Of a stretch of DNA of 64,000 nt, positions 26,776-35,799 are shown in pieces (position 1 is the stretch's first letter; each line of letters opens with the position of its first letter). The notes under the pieces were generated by a model. The model did not search any database. It was not told the DNA's origin and saw nothing but the letters and a program-made list of their open reading frames with translations. The DNA is from JAEYFP01 sp964579795. GTDB lineage: Bacteria > Bacillota > Clostridia > Lachnospirales > Lachnospiraceae. The stretch is from the NCBI GenBank assembly GCA_964579795.1, contig CAZOHM010000013.1, forward strand, positions 1 through 64,000, in the 5' to 3' direction. Both the position numbers and the translations under genes were made by a program.

Positions 26776-26786
26776 AAGGTTGAGTT

Positions 26787-27584
26787 ATGCAATATTGTGA
26801 TTATCATCTGCATACGGAATTTTCGTTTGATTCCCGTGAAAAAATGGATGCAGTCTGCCAAAAGGCAGTCGAGGAGGGAATCAGGGAAATTTGCTTTACA
26901 GAACATGTGGAATTTGCTGCTGAGGATGCAAGGGAATGGCCTGATTTCGCAAAACGGCAGCTCGAGCTTGAAAAATGCAGGAGTCTGTATGGAGACCGGC
27001 TGACGATTCTTTCCGGTATTGAATCCGGACAGCCCTACAGGGAGCCGGAGAAAGAGCGGGAGCTGTTTGCAAAACAGGAGTTTGACTTTGTAATAGGTTC
27101 AGTGCATATTGTAGGAAATACAGGGAGACCGTCAAAGTTTCCTTTTCAGGAAAATAATTATTTGGAATACTTCAGGCAGTACTTTACAGAGTCAAAGCTG
27201 CTGGCAGAGAAATGTGAGTTTGATGTAATGGGGCATGTAACCTTTCCGTTTCGATATGTACCGGAAGCGCTGCTTGAGGCATATCCGATTGAAGGCTTTC
27301 GCAAGGAATATATGGAGTTGTTTGATCTGCTTGCCAGTAAAGGCAGGGGAATCGAGATTAACACGAGTGGTCTTCGCACCAGCCTGAAGTCTACCATGCC
27401 AAATGTACAAATTGTGAAATGGTTTCGGGAATGCGGCGGACAGATTGTTACTGTCGGTTCAGACGGACATTCTGCCAGAAGCGCATGCAGTGGTATTGTA
27501 GAGGGATATCGCGTATTACAGGAAGCGGGATTTGATAAGGTGGCACTGTATCGCAACAGACAGGTACAGCTTGTGAAGCTATAG
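26787..27584 (+). CDS. PHP-domain phosphatase (HisJ/HisK-like)
   Basis: A 265-residue PHP metalloenzyme. DYHLHTEFSFDS carries the first metal His pair, EICFTEHVEF the second His, SGIESGQP a Glu, IGSVHIVG another His, DVMGHVTFP and VTVGSDGHSA the last Asp-His. The nearest recognised role is histidinol-phosphate phosphatase, but no his genes are near. Here it more likely removes phosphate from an intermediate of the adjacent cyclase pathway. It begins 11 bases after the VOC gene and is followed 8 bases later by legG. Confidence 0.82.
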   Translation: MQYCDYHLHTEFSFDSREKMDAVCQKAVEEGIREICFTEHVEFAAEDAREWPDFAKRQLELEKCRSLYGDRLTILSGIESGQPYREPEKERELFAKQEFDFVIGSVHIVGNTGRPSKFPFQENNYLEYFRQYFTESKLLAEKCEFDVMGHVTFPFRYVPEALLEAYPIEGFRKEYMELFDLLASKGRGIEINTSGLRTSLKSTMPNVQIVKWFRECGGQIVTVGSDGHSARSACSGIVEGYRVLQEAGFDKVALYRNRQVQLVKL

Positions 27585-27592
27585 GAGAAAAT

Positions 27593-28780
27593 ATGGAACA
27601 GAGAAATCCGGTCAAAATATGTATTCTGACAGCAGCAAGATCCGAATATGGACTGTTAAGACCAATCATACAAAAAATGATGCGGGATCCGTGGTTTGAT
27701 GTCCGTGTTGCGGTTACCGGTATGCATTTATCGCCGGAGTTTGGTCTGACCTATCAGGAAATTGAGACAGATGGAATTGCCATTGATAAAAAAGTCGAAA
27801 TGCTGCTCAGTGCAGATTCACCGGCAGCAGTGTCAAAGAGTATGGCATTGTCTACAATCGGATTTGCGGATTATTTTGAAGAGCGCAGACCGGACTTACT
27901 GCTGATACTTGGTGACAGATATGAAGCACTTTCTGTTGCCATTGCTGCTATGAACGCAAAAATTCCAATCGTTCATTTGAGCGGTGGTGATATTACAGAA
28001 GGAGCCATTGACGATATGGTCAGACATTGTCTGACAAAGCTCAGCTATTTACATTTTGTAGCTACAGAGCAGCATAGAAAACGTGTGATTCAGCTTGGCG
28101 AGACTCCGGACAGGGTATTCCGGGTAGGTGCCATGTCTGTAGAAAGCGCATTGAGCGTGGAGCGTCTGAATCGTGAGCAGCTCATAAAAGAGCTTGGATT
28201 TGACTGGGGGAAGGACCGTCTAGCTGTTGTGACTTACCATCCTGTTACTCTGGCAGATTCGAATGTGATACAGCAGTGCAGCAGCCTGCTTGAAGCACTG
28301 GATGAAACTGAGCATCTGAAGATTATTTTTACAAAAGCAAATGCAGATGCAAATGGCAGAACGATTAATCGTATGCTCGATGAATATGTAAGTACACACA
28401 GTGAGAAAGCATGTGTGTATACATCGCTTGGACAGAAAAGATATCTGAGTGCAGCAGCACTTGCAGATGTCGTAGTAGGGAATTCCTCGAGTGGACTGTC
28501 TGAGGTACCGTCCTTTCATGTCCCGACAGTGAACGTGGGAGACAGACAAAAGGGAAGAGAATGTGGAAAGACCGTTCTTTCCTGCTCGAACAGGAAGGAT
28601 GACATCAAGGAAGCAATCAAAAAAGCGTTGTCAAAAGAATTTAAAGCATCCATTATACACGAACAGAATCCATACGGTATGAGTGGAACATCAGACGCAA
28701 TTATCAGCTGTCTGAAAGACTATCTGGAGAAGCATCCACTACAGATGATGAAGAAATTTTATGATTTGCAGACTGATTAG
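27593..28780 (+). CDS. legG: Hydrolysing NDP-sugar 2-epimerase (LegG/NeuC family)
   Basis: A 395-residue GT-B-fold enzyme that removes the nucleotide and inverts C2 of the NDP-sugar, feeding LegI. Motifs are ILTAARSEYGLLRPII, LLLILGDRYEALSVAIAA, IPIVHLSGGDITEGAIDD (characteristic of the hydrolysing NeuC/LegG group) and DVVVGNSSSGLSEVPSF. GGAG lies 7 bases before the ATG. In this locus GDP-linked 2,4-diacetamido-2,4,6-trideoxyglucose is the expected substrate. UDP-GlcNAc (NeuC) is the alternative if legB is misjudged. Confidence 0.88.
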   Translation: MEQRNPVKICILTAARSEYGLLRPIIQKMMRDPWFDVRVAVTGMHLSPEFGLTYQEIETDGIAIDKKVEMLLSADSPAAVSKSMALSTIGFADYFEERRPDLLLILGDRYEALSVAIAAMNAKIPIVHLSGGDITEGAIDDMVRHCLTKLSYLHFVATEQHRKRVIQLGETPDRVFRVGAMSVESALSVERLNREQLIKELGFDWGKDRLAVVTYHPVTLADSNVIQQCSSLLEALDETEHLKIIFTKANADANGRTINRMLDEYVSTHSEKACVYTSLGQKRYLSAAALADVVVGNSSSGLSEVPSFHVPTVNVGDRQKGRECGKTVLSCSNRKDDIKEAIKKALSKEFKASIIHEQNPYGMSGTSDAIISCLKDYLEKHPLQMMKKFYDLQTD

Positions 28781-28806
28781 TAAGGTCTTTCAAAGAAGGG
28801 AAAGAA

Positions 28807-29496
28807 ATGGGAAATATAGCAATCATACCGGCAAGAAGCGGTTCCAAAGGATTAAAGGATAAAAATATCAAGGACTTAAGCGGAAAACCGCTACTGGCCT
28901 ATACAATAGAAGCTGCTGTAAAAAGCGGGGTGTTCGACTGCGTACATGTGTCCACTGATTCAGAACAGTATGCAGCACTTGCAAGAGAATATGGTGCAGA
29001 TGTACCGTTCCTTAGGACCCAGGAGCTGTCAGGAGATCATGCAAGCTCCTGGGATGCAGTCAGATTTGTACTGGAGCAGTATCGACTGCGTGGAGCAGAG
29101 TATGAGGAGCTGACATTATTACAGCCCACTTCGCCGCTTCGTACAGCAGAGAATATTAGAGATGCCAGACACTTGTTTGAGGAAAAAAAGGCCAAGGCAG
29201 TTATTGCTGTATGCGAAACAGACCATTCGCCGTTATGTACAGATGTCATTGCGAAAGATGGGAATATGAAGGGGTTTGTAAAAAAGGAATATCGTGATAT
29301 GCCGCGACAGGCTATGCCTGTCTATTATAGGGTAAATGGTTCTATTTATATGATGAAGGCAGCTTGCCTTGATCATATACCGGAGCTGTATGACAGAGAC
29401 TGCTACGCGTATGTTATGAGCAGAGAGAAGTCCGTAGATATTGATAATGAAATCGATTTCTGCTTTGCAGAAATACTAATAAACAGAAATAAGTAA
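28807..29496 (+). CDS. legF: CMP-legionaminic/sialic acid synthetase (LegF/NeuA family)
   Basis: Activates the nine-carbon ulosonic acid with CTP. The 229-residue protein begins AIIPARSGSKGLKDKNIKDL (the CTP-binding signature), continues HVSTDSEQYAALAREYGADV and LTLLQPTSPLR, and ends with the DIDNEIDF metal-binding motif. The length equals the catalytic domain of NeuA without the extra C-terminal hydrolase domain. It is 26 bases downstream of legG in the same operon and completes the epimerase / synthase / CMP-transferase trio. Confidence 0.9.
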   Translation: MGNIAIIPARSGSKGLKDKNIKDLSGKPLLAYTIEAAVKSGVFDCVHVSTDSEQYAALAREYGADVPFLRTQELSGDHASSWDAVRFVLEQYRLRGAEYEELTLLQPTSPLRTAENIRDARHLFEEKKAKAVIAVCETDHSPLCTDVIAKDGNMKGFVKKEYRDMPRQAMPVYYRVNGSIYMMKAACLDHIPELYDRDCYAYVMSREKSVDIDNEIDFCFAEILINRNK

Positions 29497-29520
29497 TCAG
29501 ACAGGGAGTCGCCGGACAGA

Positions 29521-31656
29521 ATGAAAAAAATCGGAGAACTGATACAAAAGAATACAGGCTCACTGCTGTTTGGATTTTCTGCGTTGCTGCTTTTGATAAG
29601 TGTGCTGCTAGGATACAGCAGTGCCGGAGAATACAGCAGAAAGATTATGGGTGCAGCCATTTCTGCATGTACAGCAGGATATGCAGTGCAGATTTATGTG
29701 GCAAAGCAATACTCGCACAGGACAGCGAAGCAAATGTTATTTTGTCATATGGTGTTTCTGATTTGGATATTGCCGACGCTTTGGAGAGACTATCAGAAGA
29801 CTGGGCTTGTACATATGACGAGAGTGCTTCCACTGTTAGTTGTCGGGTGGATGACGGGAATCGTTTTCTGGTGTATGCAGTTTGCACAGGGAGAGCTTAA
29901 GGCAGAAATTCGCCGACAGCTGTCATACTGTGTGCAGTATCTGAAGAGCAAAAGAGGTATCGGACTGCTGCTTGTAGTTACTGTAACTACACTTTTGTCC
30001 ATAGATACACTGCATGTGATTCCGATGTGGGATGATGAAGCATATGTCAGGCGTTTCCTTCAGATGCCGGCCTGGAATTATACATTTGACGGAATTACCA
30101 GCTATTCTCCATATGGACACCTGGCACCGACGATTTCAATATTTATGCTGTTTGGAAGGGAACTGATACCACAGGCACCCCTGCTTGGCATGCGGCTAGT
30201 GCAGGTAGTGTTGAGTATACTGGCAGTATGCTGTATTTATCAGCTTCTCAGGAGACTGTATCCACAGATCAAATGGCAGGAGCAGCTGCTGATTACCGGT
30301 GTGATTGCTGCATTTCCGTCGATTCTTGGCATGCAGTATATTAATCTGGACTATTTCTTTTTCCTGTTTTTTGTATTTTTCTTTTACTGCTATGAGAGAA
30401 AGTGGTATGTACTGCAGCTCGTGTGCGGTATGCTTCTCTGCTTTAGCAAGGAGCCGGCAGTGATCACTTATGCAGGCTTTTGTGTCGGAGTTTATTTGAT
30501 TCATTTTATTAGGAGTAAAGGTTCTTTTTTAAAACGAATGTTTACGTGTATGACATTCAGAGAGTATGTGTTATATGGCTTGCCGCCTGTATTATGGTTT
30601 TTAATATTTCAGCTTCCGGAGAAAATCGCAGCCTTTATTGGATATCTGTTTCCGGCTGAGATGGGTGTAGTGGCAGAACTGCTATCTGAGCAATCATCAG
30701 CGTGGGATGTGAGCAATGGAAAAGCCAATACTTTTTGTATTGATCTAAAATATATCGGCACGATTTTATTACAGACCTTTTCATTAAATTTTATGTGGCT
30801 GCTTGTACTTGCTGTGATAGTGGCAGCTGTGATAGTGGCCGGCAGAAATAAAATCGTAAAAAGAATGAAGACTAGAAGTGAGGAACAGACACAGCTTATG
30901 ACAGCGATACTGCCGTTATTGTGTTCATTTCTTGTATCCCTGTTGTTTTTGTGCTTCTATGTGACATATAATCTGTATCGCTATAAAACGCTGATTTGTT
31001 TTTTATTGATTTTGACTGGCTGTATGGCAATTAAAGGTTTGGTGGCTAAGGAAAAGGTACGCGTATGGATATTTAGTATGATTGGTGCTTTATTCATGAT
31101 TCAGTCCTATATATGCATAGATCCTGTAACAATGCTGATAGGAAACACCTTTGATACCGGAAGGGCGAAGCTTGTCAGTGTCGATAAGTGGGACGATTTG
31201 TATATATCCAACAATATCGTAATCAATCGACAGGGATATGACTGGATGCCATTTATGCAGGAAATATTGCGAAAAATAGAGTATAATGAGCATACACTCG
31301 TTTTAACACCTCTTATGAAAGAGCCTTCCAGTGCCCCAAGCATCTGGGGAGTGCACTATCTTACAAAGACACTGCTCTGGAATGAGGAAGAGCAGACAAT
31401 GACAACTGTTGCGGGAGAAAACAACGGATATCCGGTTATCAAGATGGGACTAAATGCAGAGGGTGAAATCTCTGCAATGGAGGATGAAGCAGACCTGACA
31501 CGCTCCTATGACAGAGCCTATGTGATTCACTTCCCGTTTTTTGAGGATTTTGATATCGAGGCGGCAGTTGACAGAGGCGGATGGAAAATAATGAATCAGA
31601 CACAAGCACGGTATCGAACATGGAGTGCACAGATACTGGAGCTTGAAAAGAAGTGA
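29521..31656 (+). CDS. Large GT-C fold membrane glycosyltransferase
   Basis: A 711-residue polytopic membrane protein with about twelve hydrophobic segments and a soluble C-terminal ~170 residues. The loop IPMWDDEAYVRRFL after the fifth segment carries the acidic Asp-Asp-Glu motif seen in PMT/ArnT-type GT-C enzymes using lipid-linked donors. No other domain is recognised. It stands between legF and the fused aldolase. It might transfer a sugar from a lipid carrier onto the growing glycan on the outer face, but donor and acceptor cannot be read from the sequence. Confidence 0.68.
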   Translation: MKKIGELIQKNTGSLLFGFSALLLLISVLLGYSSAGEYSRKIMGAAISACTAGYAVQIYVAKQYSHRTAKQMLFCHMVFLIWILPTLWRDYQKTGLVHMTRVLPLLVVGWMTGIVFWCMQFAQGELKAEIRRQLSYCVQYLKSKRGIGLLLVVTVTTLLSIDTLHVIPMWDDEAYVRRFLQMPAWNYTFDGITSYSPYGHLAPTISIFMLFGRELIPQAPLLGMRLVQVVLSILAVCCIYQLLRRLYPQIKWQEQLLITGVIAAFPSILGMQYINLDYFFFLFFVFFFYCYERKWYVLQLVCGMLLCFSKEPAVITYAGFCVGVYLIHFIRSKGSFLKRMFTCMTFREYVLYGLPPVLWFLIFQLPEKIAAFIGYLFPAEMGVVAELLSEQSSAWDVSNGKANTFCIDLKYIGTILLQTFSLNFMWLLVLAVIVAAVIVAGRNKIVKRMKTRSEEQTQLMTAILPLLCSFLVSLLFLCFYVTYNLYRYKTLICFLLILTGCMAIKGLVAKEKVRVWIFSMIGALFMIQSYICIDPVTMLIGNTFDTGRAKLVSVDKWDDLYISNNIVINRQGYDWMPFMQEILRKIEYNEHTLVLTPLMKEPSSAPSIWGVHYLTKTLLWNEEEQTMTTVAGENNGYPVIKMGLNAEGEISAMEDEADLTRSYDRAYVIHFPFFEDFDIEAAVDRGGWKIMNQTQARYRTWSAQILELEKK

Positions 31657-31665
31657 GGGAGCAGT

Positions 31666-33291
31666 ATGAACGAAATAAAGCTATTGGATTGTACCCTTCG
31701 TGACGGAGGGTATCTAAATGACTGGAAGTTTGGTAACAGTAATATCGTAAATATTTTCGAACGTCTTGTAAGTGCCGGAATTGATATTATCGAGACTGGA
31801 TTCATTGATGACAGGAGATCGTATGATTATGACAGGACTATTTTTCCTGATACCGATTCCATCAACAGGATATACGGGAAGCTGAATAAAGGAAATTCCA
31901 TTATTGTAGGAATGATTGATTTTGGTACTTGTCATATTGAAAATGTCAAACCATGTAAGGAATGCTTTTTAGACGGAATCCGTATTATTTTTAAAAAAGA
32001 GCGGATGCATGAGGCGATTGCATACTGCAAACAGATTAAAGCACTTGGCTACAAAACATTTGCACAGGCTGTTTCTATTACAAGCTATAATGACGAGGAG
32101 CTGACAGAGCTGATTGACCTTGTCAATGATCTGGAGCCCTATGCATTTTCACTTGTGGACACATACGGGCTGTTACATAAAGGACAGCTTATGCATTATT
32201 TCCACTTTGCATGCAGGCATTTGAAGGAAACGATAGGAATCGGATATCATGCACATAATAACTTTCAGCTTGCATATGCAAACTGCATAGAGCTTATGGA
32301 AGAACCACCTAAGAATCGTATGCTGATTGTAGATGGCAGCCTATACGGAATGGGCAAGAGCGCAGGAAATACACCGACAGAGCTTCTTGTAACCTATATG
32401 AATGACTACAAGGGAACACACTACAGGAACAGCCAGCTGTTAGAAGCAATAGAGGTGACAATGATGGATATTCGCAGACAGGTGTCCTGGGGCTATTCAT
32501 TCAAGTTCTATTTGTCAGCGTCTCATGACTGCCACCCGAACTATGTTAATAAGCTGATGGATCTCGGAAAGCTGTCTGTTAAGTCAATCAATGAAATGCT
32601 GGATTTGATTACACCGGCAAAAAAGCTGTTATATGATGAAGCATATATTAATGATTTATACTTAGAATATCAAAAGACCAATTGTGATGACAGCGAGGCA
32701 AGAAAAGCACTTTATCAGAAGCTTCAGCATCAGAATACTCTGATGCTTGGTCCCGGTCATAAACTATATTCTGAGCGGGAAAAGGTGCAGCAGTATATTG
32801 CAGAAAAGCATCCGATTATTCTTGCAATCAACTTCCTGCCGGAAGGATATGATGTAGATTATTTGTTTATCAGTAATGCGAAGCGGTATGTTCGTCTGAG
32901 CTCTGCATTTAATGAACAGAGGGAAAAATCCAGACTGATTGCTACATCCAATGTCACGAGGACAGAGGGCGAATTTGATTATACGCTAAATTACAGTGGT
33001 CTGCTTGATGAAGAGGCATTGATGCCGGATAATCCAATGATAATGCTGCTTAGACTGTTAAAGCAGATGAATGTAAAAAGTATCGGACTTGCCGGATTTG
33101 ACGGATATAAAGAAGCAACTCTGCCAAATTATGCAAATCCAAATATGGAATATGTGATGAGCAGTGAGCAGGCAGCAAAAATCAATAGAGATGCAGTTGA
33201 GGGAATACGGAAATTACAGATGGCATCAGATATTCGATTTGTGACATCCTCGCTGTATGAAGCTGGGGTAATGAACGGAGAAACGGAATGA
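31666..33291 (+). CDS. DRE-TIM aldolase (HOA-like) fused to an unknown C-terminal domain
   Basis: Residues 1-~290 form a DRE-TIM metallolyase barrel like 4-hydroxy-2-oxovalerate aldolase: LLDCTLRDGGYLNDWKFG carries the metal/catalytic Arg-Asp site, IIETGFIDD follows, and GIGYHAHNNFQLAYA supplies the two metal His. The family does pyruvate aldol chemistry, but the subgroup found in glycan loci is, to my knowledge, uncharacterised. About 210 further residues, absent from the paralogue at 49622, begin near MLGPGHKLYSEREKV and include IILAINFLPE and YLFISNAKRYV. This looks like a separate Rossmann-type domain of a kind seen in surface-glycan enzymes. The gene overlaps the HAD gene by 4 bases, and a ThDP enzyme gene follows that. 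Confidence 0.8.
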   Translation: MNEIKLLDCTLRDGGYLNDWKFGNSNIVNIFERLVSAGIDIIETGFIDDRRSYDYDRTIFPDTDSINRIYGKLNKGNSIIVGMIDFGTCHIENVKPCKECFLDGIRIIFKKERMHEAIAYCKQIKALGYKTFAQAVSITSYNDEELTELIDLVNDLEPYAFSLVDTYGLLHKGQLMHYFHFACRHLKETIGIGYHAHNNFQLAYANCIELMEEPPKNRMLIVDGSLYGMGKSAGNTPTELLVTYMNDYKGTHYRNSQLLEAIEVTMMDIRRQVSWGYSFKFYLSASHDCHPNYVNKLMDLGKLSVKSINEMLDLITPAKKLLYDEAYINDLYLEYQKTNCDDSEARKALYQKLQHQNTLMLGPGHKLYSEREKVQQYIAEKHPIILAINFLPEGYDVDYLFISNAKRYVRLSSAFNEQREKSRLIATSNVTRTEGEFDYTLNYSGLLDEEALMPDNPMIMLLRLLKQMNVKSIGLAGFDGYKEATLPNYANPNMEYVMSSEQAAKINRDAVEGIRKLQMASDIRFVTSSLYEAGVMNGETE

Positions 33292-33953
33292 CAAAAAACG
33301 AATATGGGGCGGTTATCTTTGACGTAGATGGGACACTGTTAAATACAGCTGAGGGTGTTCTTTCTGCTGTAAAATATACAATCCGGCAGTATGGACTTAG
33401 AGAGCTTAGTGAAAACGAATTACAGACATTCATAGGTCCACCTATACAGAATTCCTTTCAGAAGCATTATGGGATTACCGATTATGACCAGCTGCAGACA
33501 ATCGCAACAACATTTCGCAACCGATATAAGGATGTTGATTTGCTGAAGGCAGAGCCCTATGAAGGAATTTACGAGCTGTGCGAGGCACTGACAGCAAATG
33601 GAATCAGAATTGCCATTGCAACATATAAGAGAGAGGATTATGCCATTAAGCTGTTAAAGCACTTTAGATTTGATCGGTATACAGAAATTATGTATGGTGC
33701 AGATCATGAAAACAAGTTAAAGAAATCAGATATTATCTGCAAGTGTCTGGATGCACTGCAGATAACAGAAAAGCATCAGGCAGTTATGATTGGGGACAGT
33801 GAAAATGATGCAAAGGGCGCAGAACAGATTGGACTGGATTTTATAGGAGTGACATACGGATTTGACTTTAGGACGTCTGACGATATAATGAAATACAGTA
33901 CAGCGATAGGCAGCGCAGACTTTGCACTAGATATACTCAAATTGTTGAATTAA
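33288..33953 (+). CDS. HAD-family phosphatase (phosphoglycolate-phosphatase-like)
   Basis: A 221-residue haloacid-dehalogenase-superfamily hydrolase. Motif I is AVIFDVDGTLLNTAEGVL (nucleophile Asp), the Thr of motif II lies in IAIATYKRED, the motif III Lys is in NKLKKSD, and motif IV is VMIGDSENDAKGA. A C1 helical cap, as in Gph/PGMB enzymes, lies between motifs I and II. Its start overlaps the aldolase stop (ATGA) and the ThDP gene follows 15 bases after its end. It probably dephosphorylates an intermediate of that module. Confidence 0.87.
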   Translation: MTKNEYGAVIFDVDGTLLNTAEGVLSAVKYTIRQYGLRELSENELQTFIGPPIQNSFQKHYGITDYDQLQTIATTFRNRYKDVDLLKAEPYEGIYELCEALTANGIRIAIATYKREDYAIKLLKHFRFDRYTEIMYGADHENKLKKSDIICKCLDALQITEKHQAVMIGDSENDAKGAEQIGLDFIGVTYGFDFRTSDDIMKYSTAIGSADFALDILKLLN

Positions 33954-33968
33954 TAAAGGAGACTGACG

Positions 33969-35774
33969 ATGAAAATAAAGGTAGCACAATATGTAGCAGA
34001 TTTTCTGGCAGCGCATCAGGTGGAAGATGTTTTTATGATAACAGGTGGCGGAGCCATGCATCTGAATGACGCAATCGGGCATAAAAAGGAATTACACTGT
34101 ACCTTTAATCATCATGAACAGGCGTGTTCCATAGCAGCAGAAGGATATGCCAGACTGACCGGGAAGGTGGCAGCTGTCTGTGTGACAAGCGGTCCAGGCG
34201 GAACGAATGCTATTACCGGAGCCGTAGGTGGCTGGCAGGATTCTATTCCGATGTTCATTATTTCAGGTCAGGTAAAGAGGGAGACTACGACATGGTCTAC
34301 AAAAATTCCATTGAGACAGCTTGGTGATCAGGAGTTTCAGATTGTCGAGTGTGTAAAGGGAATGACGAAATACGCAGTGATGATTACCGAACCAATGGAA
34401 ATCAGATATCATCTGGAAAAAGCATGGTATTTGTGTATGAATGGTAGAAAAGGACCTGTCTGGATAGATATTCCATTAGATGTACAGGCAGCATGGGTTG
34501 AATCAGAAGAACTGCGCCCATTTAATCTTGATGAGGAAAATATTTTAGAAAATCCAGTTTATGAGGAAACACTCTCACAGACTGTACTGGATAAGCTGGC
34601 AAAAGCGAAACGTCCGGTTATTCTTGCCGGAACAGGAATTCGCCTTGGTGAAGCACATGCAGATTTTCTGGAACTGATTGAACAGCTGCAGATTCCCGTT
34701 GTAACAGCATGGAATGCACATGATGTACTGTGGGATACACATGAGCTGTATTGCGGGAGACCCGGAACAGTAGGCACAAGAGGCGGTAATTTTGTTGTAC
34801 AGAATTCGGATTTATTATTGGTACTTGGCTGCAGACTGAATATTCGCCAGATCAGCTATAATTACAAGCAGTTTGCACCGGATGCCTATAAGATTATTGT
34901 AGATATAGATGAAGCAGAGCTGCAAAAGCCGACAATACATGCGGACCTGCCGATTCATGCAAATGTAAAGGATGTTTTGACATCGCTGAATAAGAGTCTG
35001 CATAAGCAGAAATTTGAGGGAACTCATACAGAGTGGCTATCTTGGTGCAGGATGATTAACAAGAAGTATCCGGCAGTGCTACCTTCCTATTATGAAAGTG
35101 AAAAGCTTAATCCATATGTATTTATGGATCGACTGTTTCATCAGCTTAAAGAAGGAGATGTGACAGTGACCGGAAACGGAAGTGCCTGTGTAATCGGATT
35201 TCAGACAGCTGAAATCAAAAAGAATCAGAGACTGTTTACAAATTCCGGCTGTGCTGCAATGGGCTATGGATTTCCGGCGGCTCTCGGTGCCTGTGTTGCC
35301 CGAAAAGGGGAACGGGTAATCTGCATAGACGGAGATGGCAGCTTTCAGATGAATATACAGGAGCTGCAGACAGTCGTATACAATCAGCTAAACATTAAAA
35401 TAGTTATTTTAAACAATAATGGCTATCATTCTATTCGTCAGACGCAGACGAATCTGTTTAAGAATGAGTTGATAGGCGTCTGTGACGGAAATGGCATCAG
35501 CTTTCCTGATATGGAAAAGATAGCATATGCCTATGGAATTCCTTATGTCAAAATCGATCAGCTTGAGAATGTAGACGCTAAGCTTAAGAGTGCACTTGAG
35601 AAAAATGGTCCGGTTATGATAGAAGCAGTCGTAGATGTGCAGCAGAATTTTGCACCGAAGCTGTCTTCAAAGGTACAACCGGATGGGACAATTGTATCTC
35701 CGCCGATTGACGATATGTTCCCATTTTTACCAAGGGAAGAGTATGAGCAGGCAAAAAAGGCAGGGGAACAGTAA
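33969..35774 (+). CDS. Thiamine-diphosphate-dependent enzyme (acetolactate-synthase-like), intact copy
   Basis: A 601-residue, three-domain ThDP enzyme. The PYR domain carries the activating Glu in NHHEQACSIAAEGYARLTG and SGPGGTNAITG. The central domain begins KRPVILAGTGIR. The PP domain has the cofactor/Mg motif GDGSFQMNIQEL ending in ILNNNGY. The family decarboxylates a 2-keto acid and adds the resulting acyl anion to a second carbonyl; acetolactate synthase and the branched-chain-sugar enzyme YerE are relatives. No ilv genes are near, so a glycan role fits better. AAAGGAG precedes the ATG. Donor and acceptor are unknown. Confidence 0.87.
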   Translation: MKIKVAQYVADFLAAHQVEDVFMITGGGAMHLNDAIGHKKELHCTFNHHEQACSIAAEGYARLTGKVAAVCVTSGPGGTNAITGAVGGWQDSIPMFIISGQVKRETTTWSTKIPLRQLGDQEFQIVECVKGMTKYAVMITEPMEIRYHLEKAWYLCMNGRKGPVWIDIPLDVQAAWVESEELRPFNLDEENILENPVYEETLSQTVLDKLAKAKRPVILAGTGIRLGEAHADFLELIEQLQIPVVTAWNAHDVLWDTHELYCGRPGTVGTRGGNFVVQNSDLLLVLGCRLNIRQISYNYKQFAPDAYKIIVDIDEAELQKPTIHADLPIHANVKDVLTSLNKSLHKQKFEGTHTEWLSWCRMINKKYPAVLPSYYESEKLNPYVFMDRLFHQLKEGDVTVTGNGSACVIGFQTAEIKKNQRLFTNSGCAAMGYGFPAALGACVARKGERVICIDGDGSFQMNIQELQTVVYNQLNIKIVILNNNGYHSIRQTQTNLFKNELIGVCDGNGISFPDMEKIAYAYGIPYVKIDQLENVDAKLKSALEKNGPVMIEAVVDVQQNFAPKLSSKVQPDGTIVSPPIDDMFPFLPREEYEQAKKAGEQ

Positions 35775-35799
35775 ATCAAAATAGATGGGAAACCAAACT

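Noticed and set aside
26787..27584. Histidine biosynthesis gene hisK
   Set aside because: The PHP fold fits, but there are no other his genes; the operon context is sugar synthesis.
33969..35774. Phosphonopyruvate decarboxylase of a phosphonate pathway
   Set aside because: The ThDP proteins have the full three-domain acetolactate-synthase form, larger than phosphonopyruvate decarboxylase, and no PEP mutase gene is in the window.
33969..35774. IlvB acetolactate synthase of branched-chain amino-acid synthesis
   Set aside because: No ilvN, ilvC or ilvD nearby, and the gene sits with an aldolase and HAD enzyme in a glycan locus.
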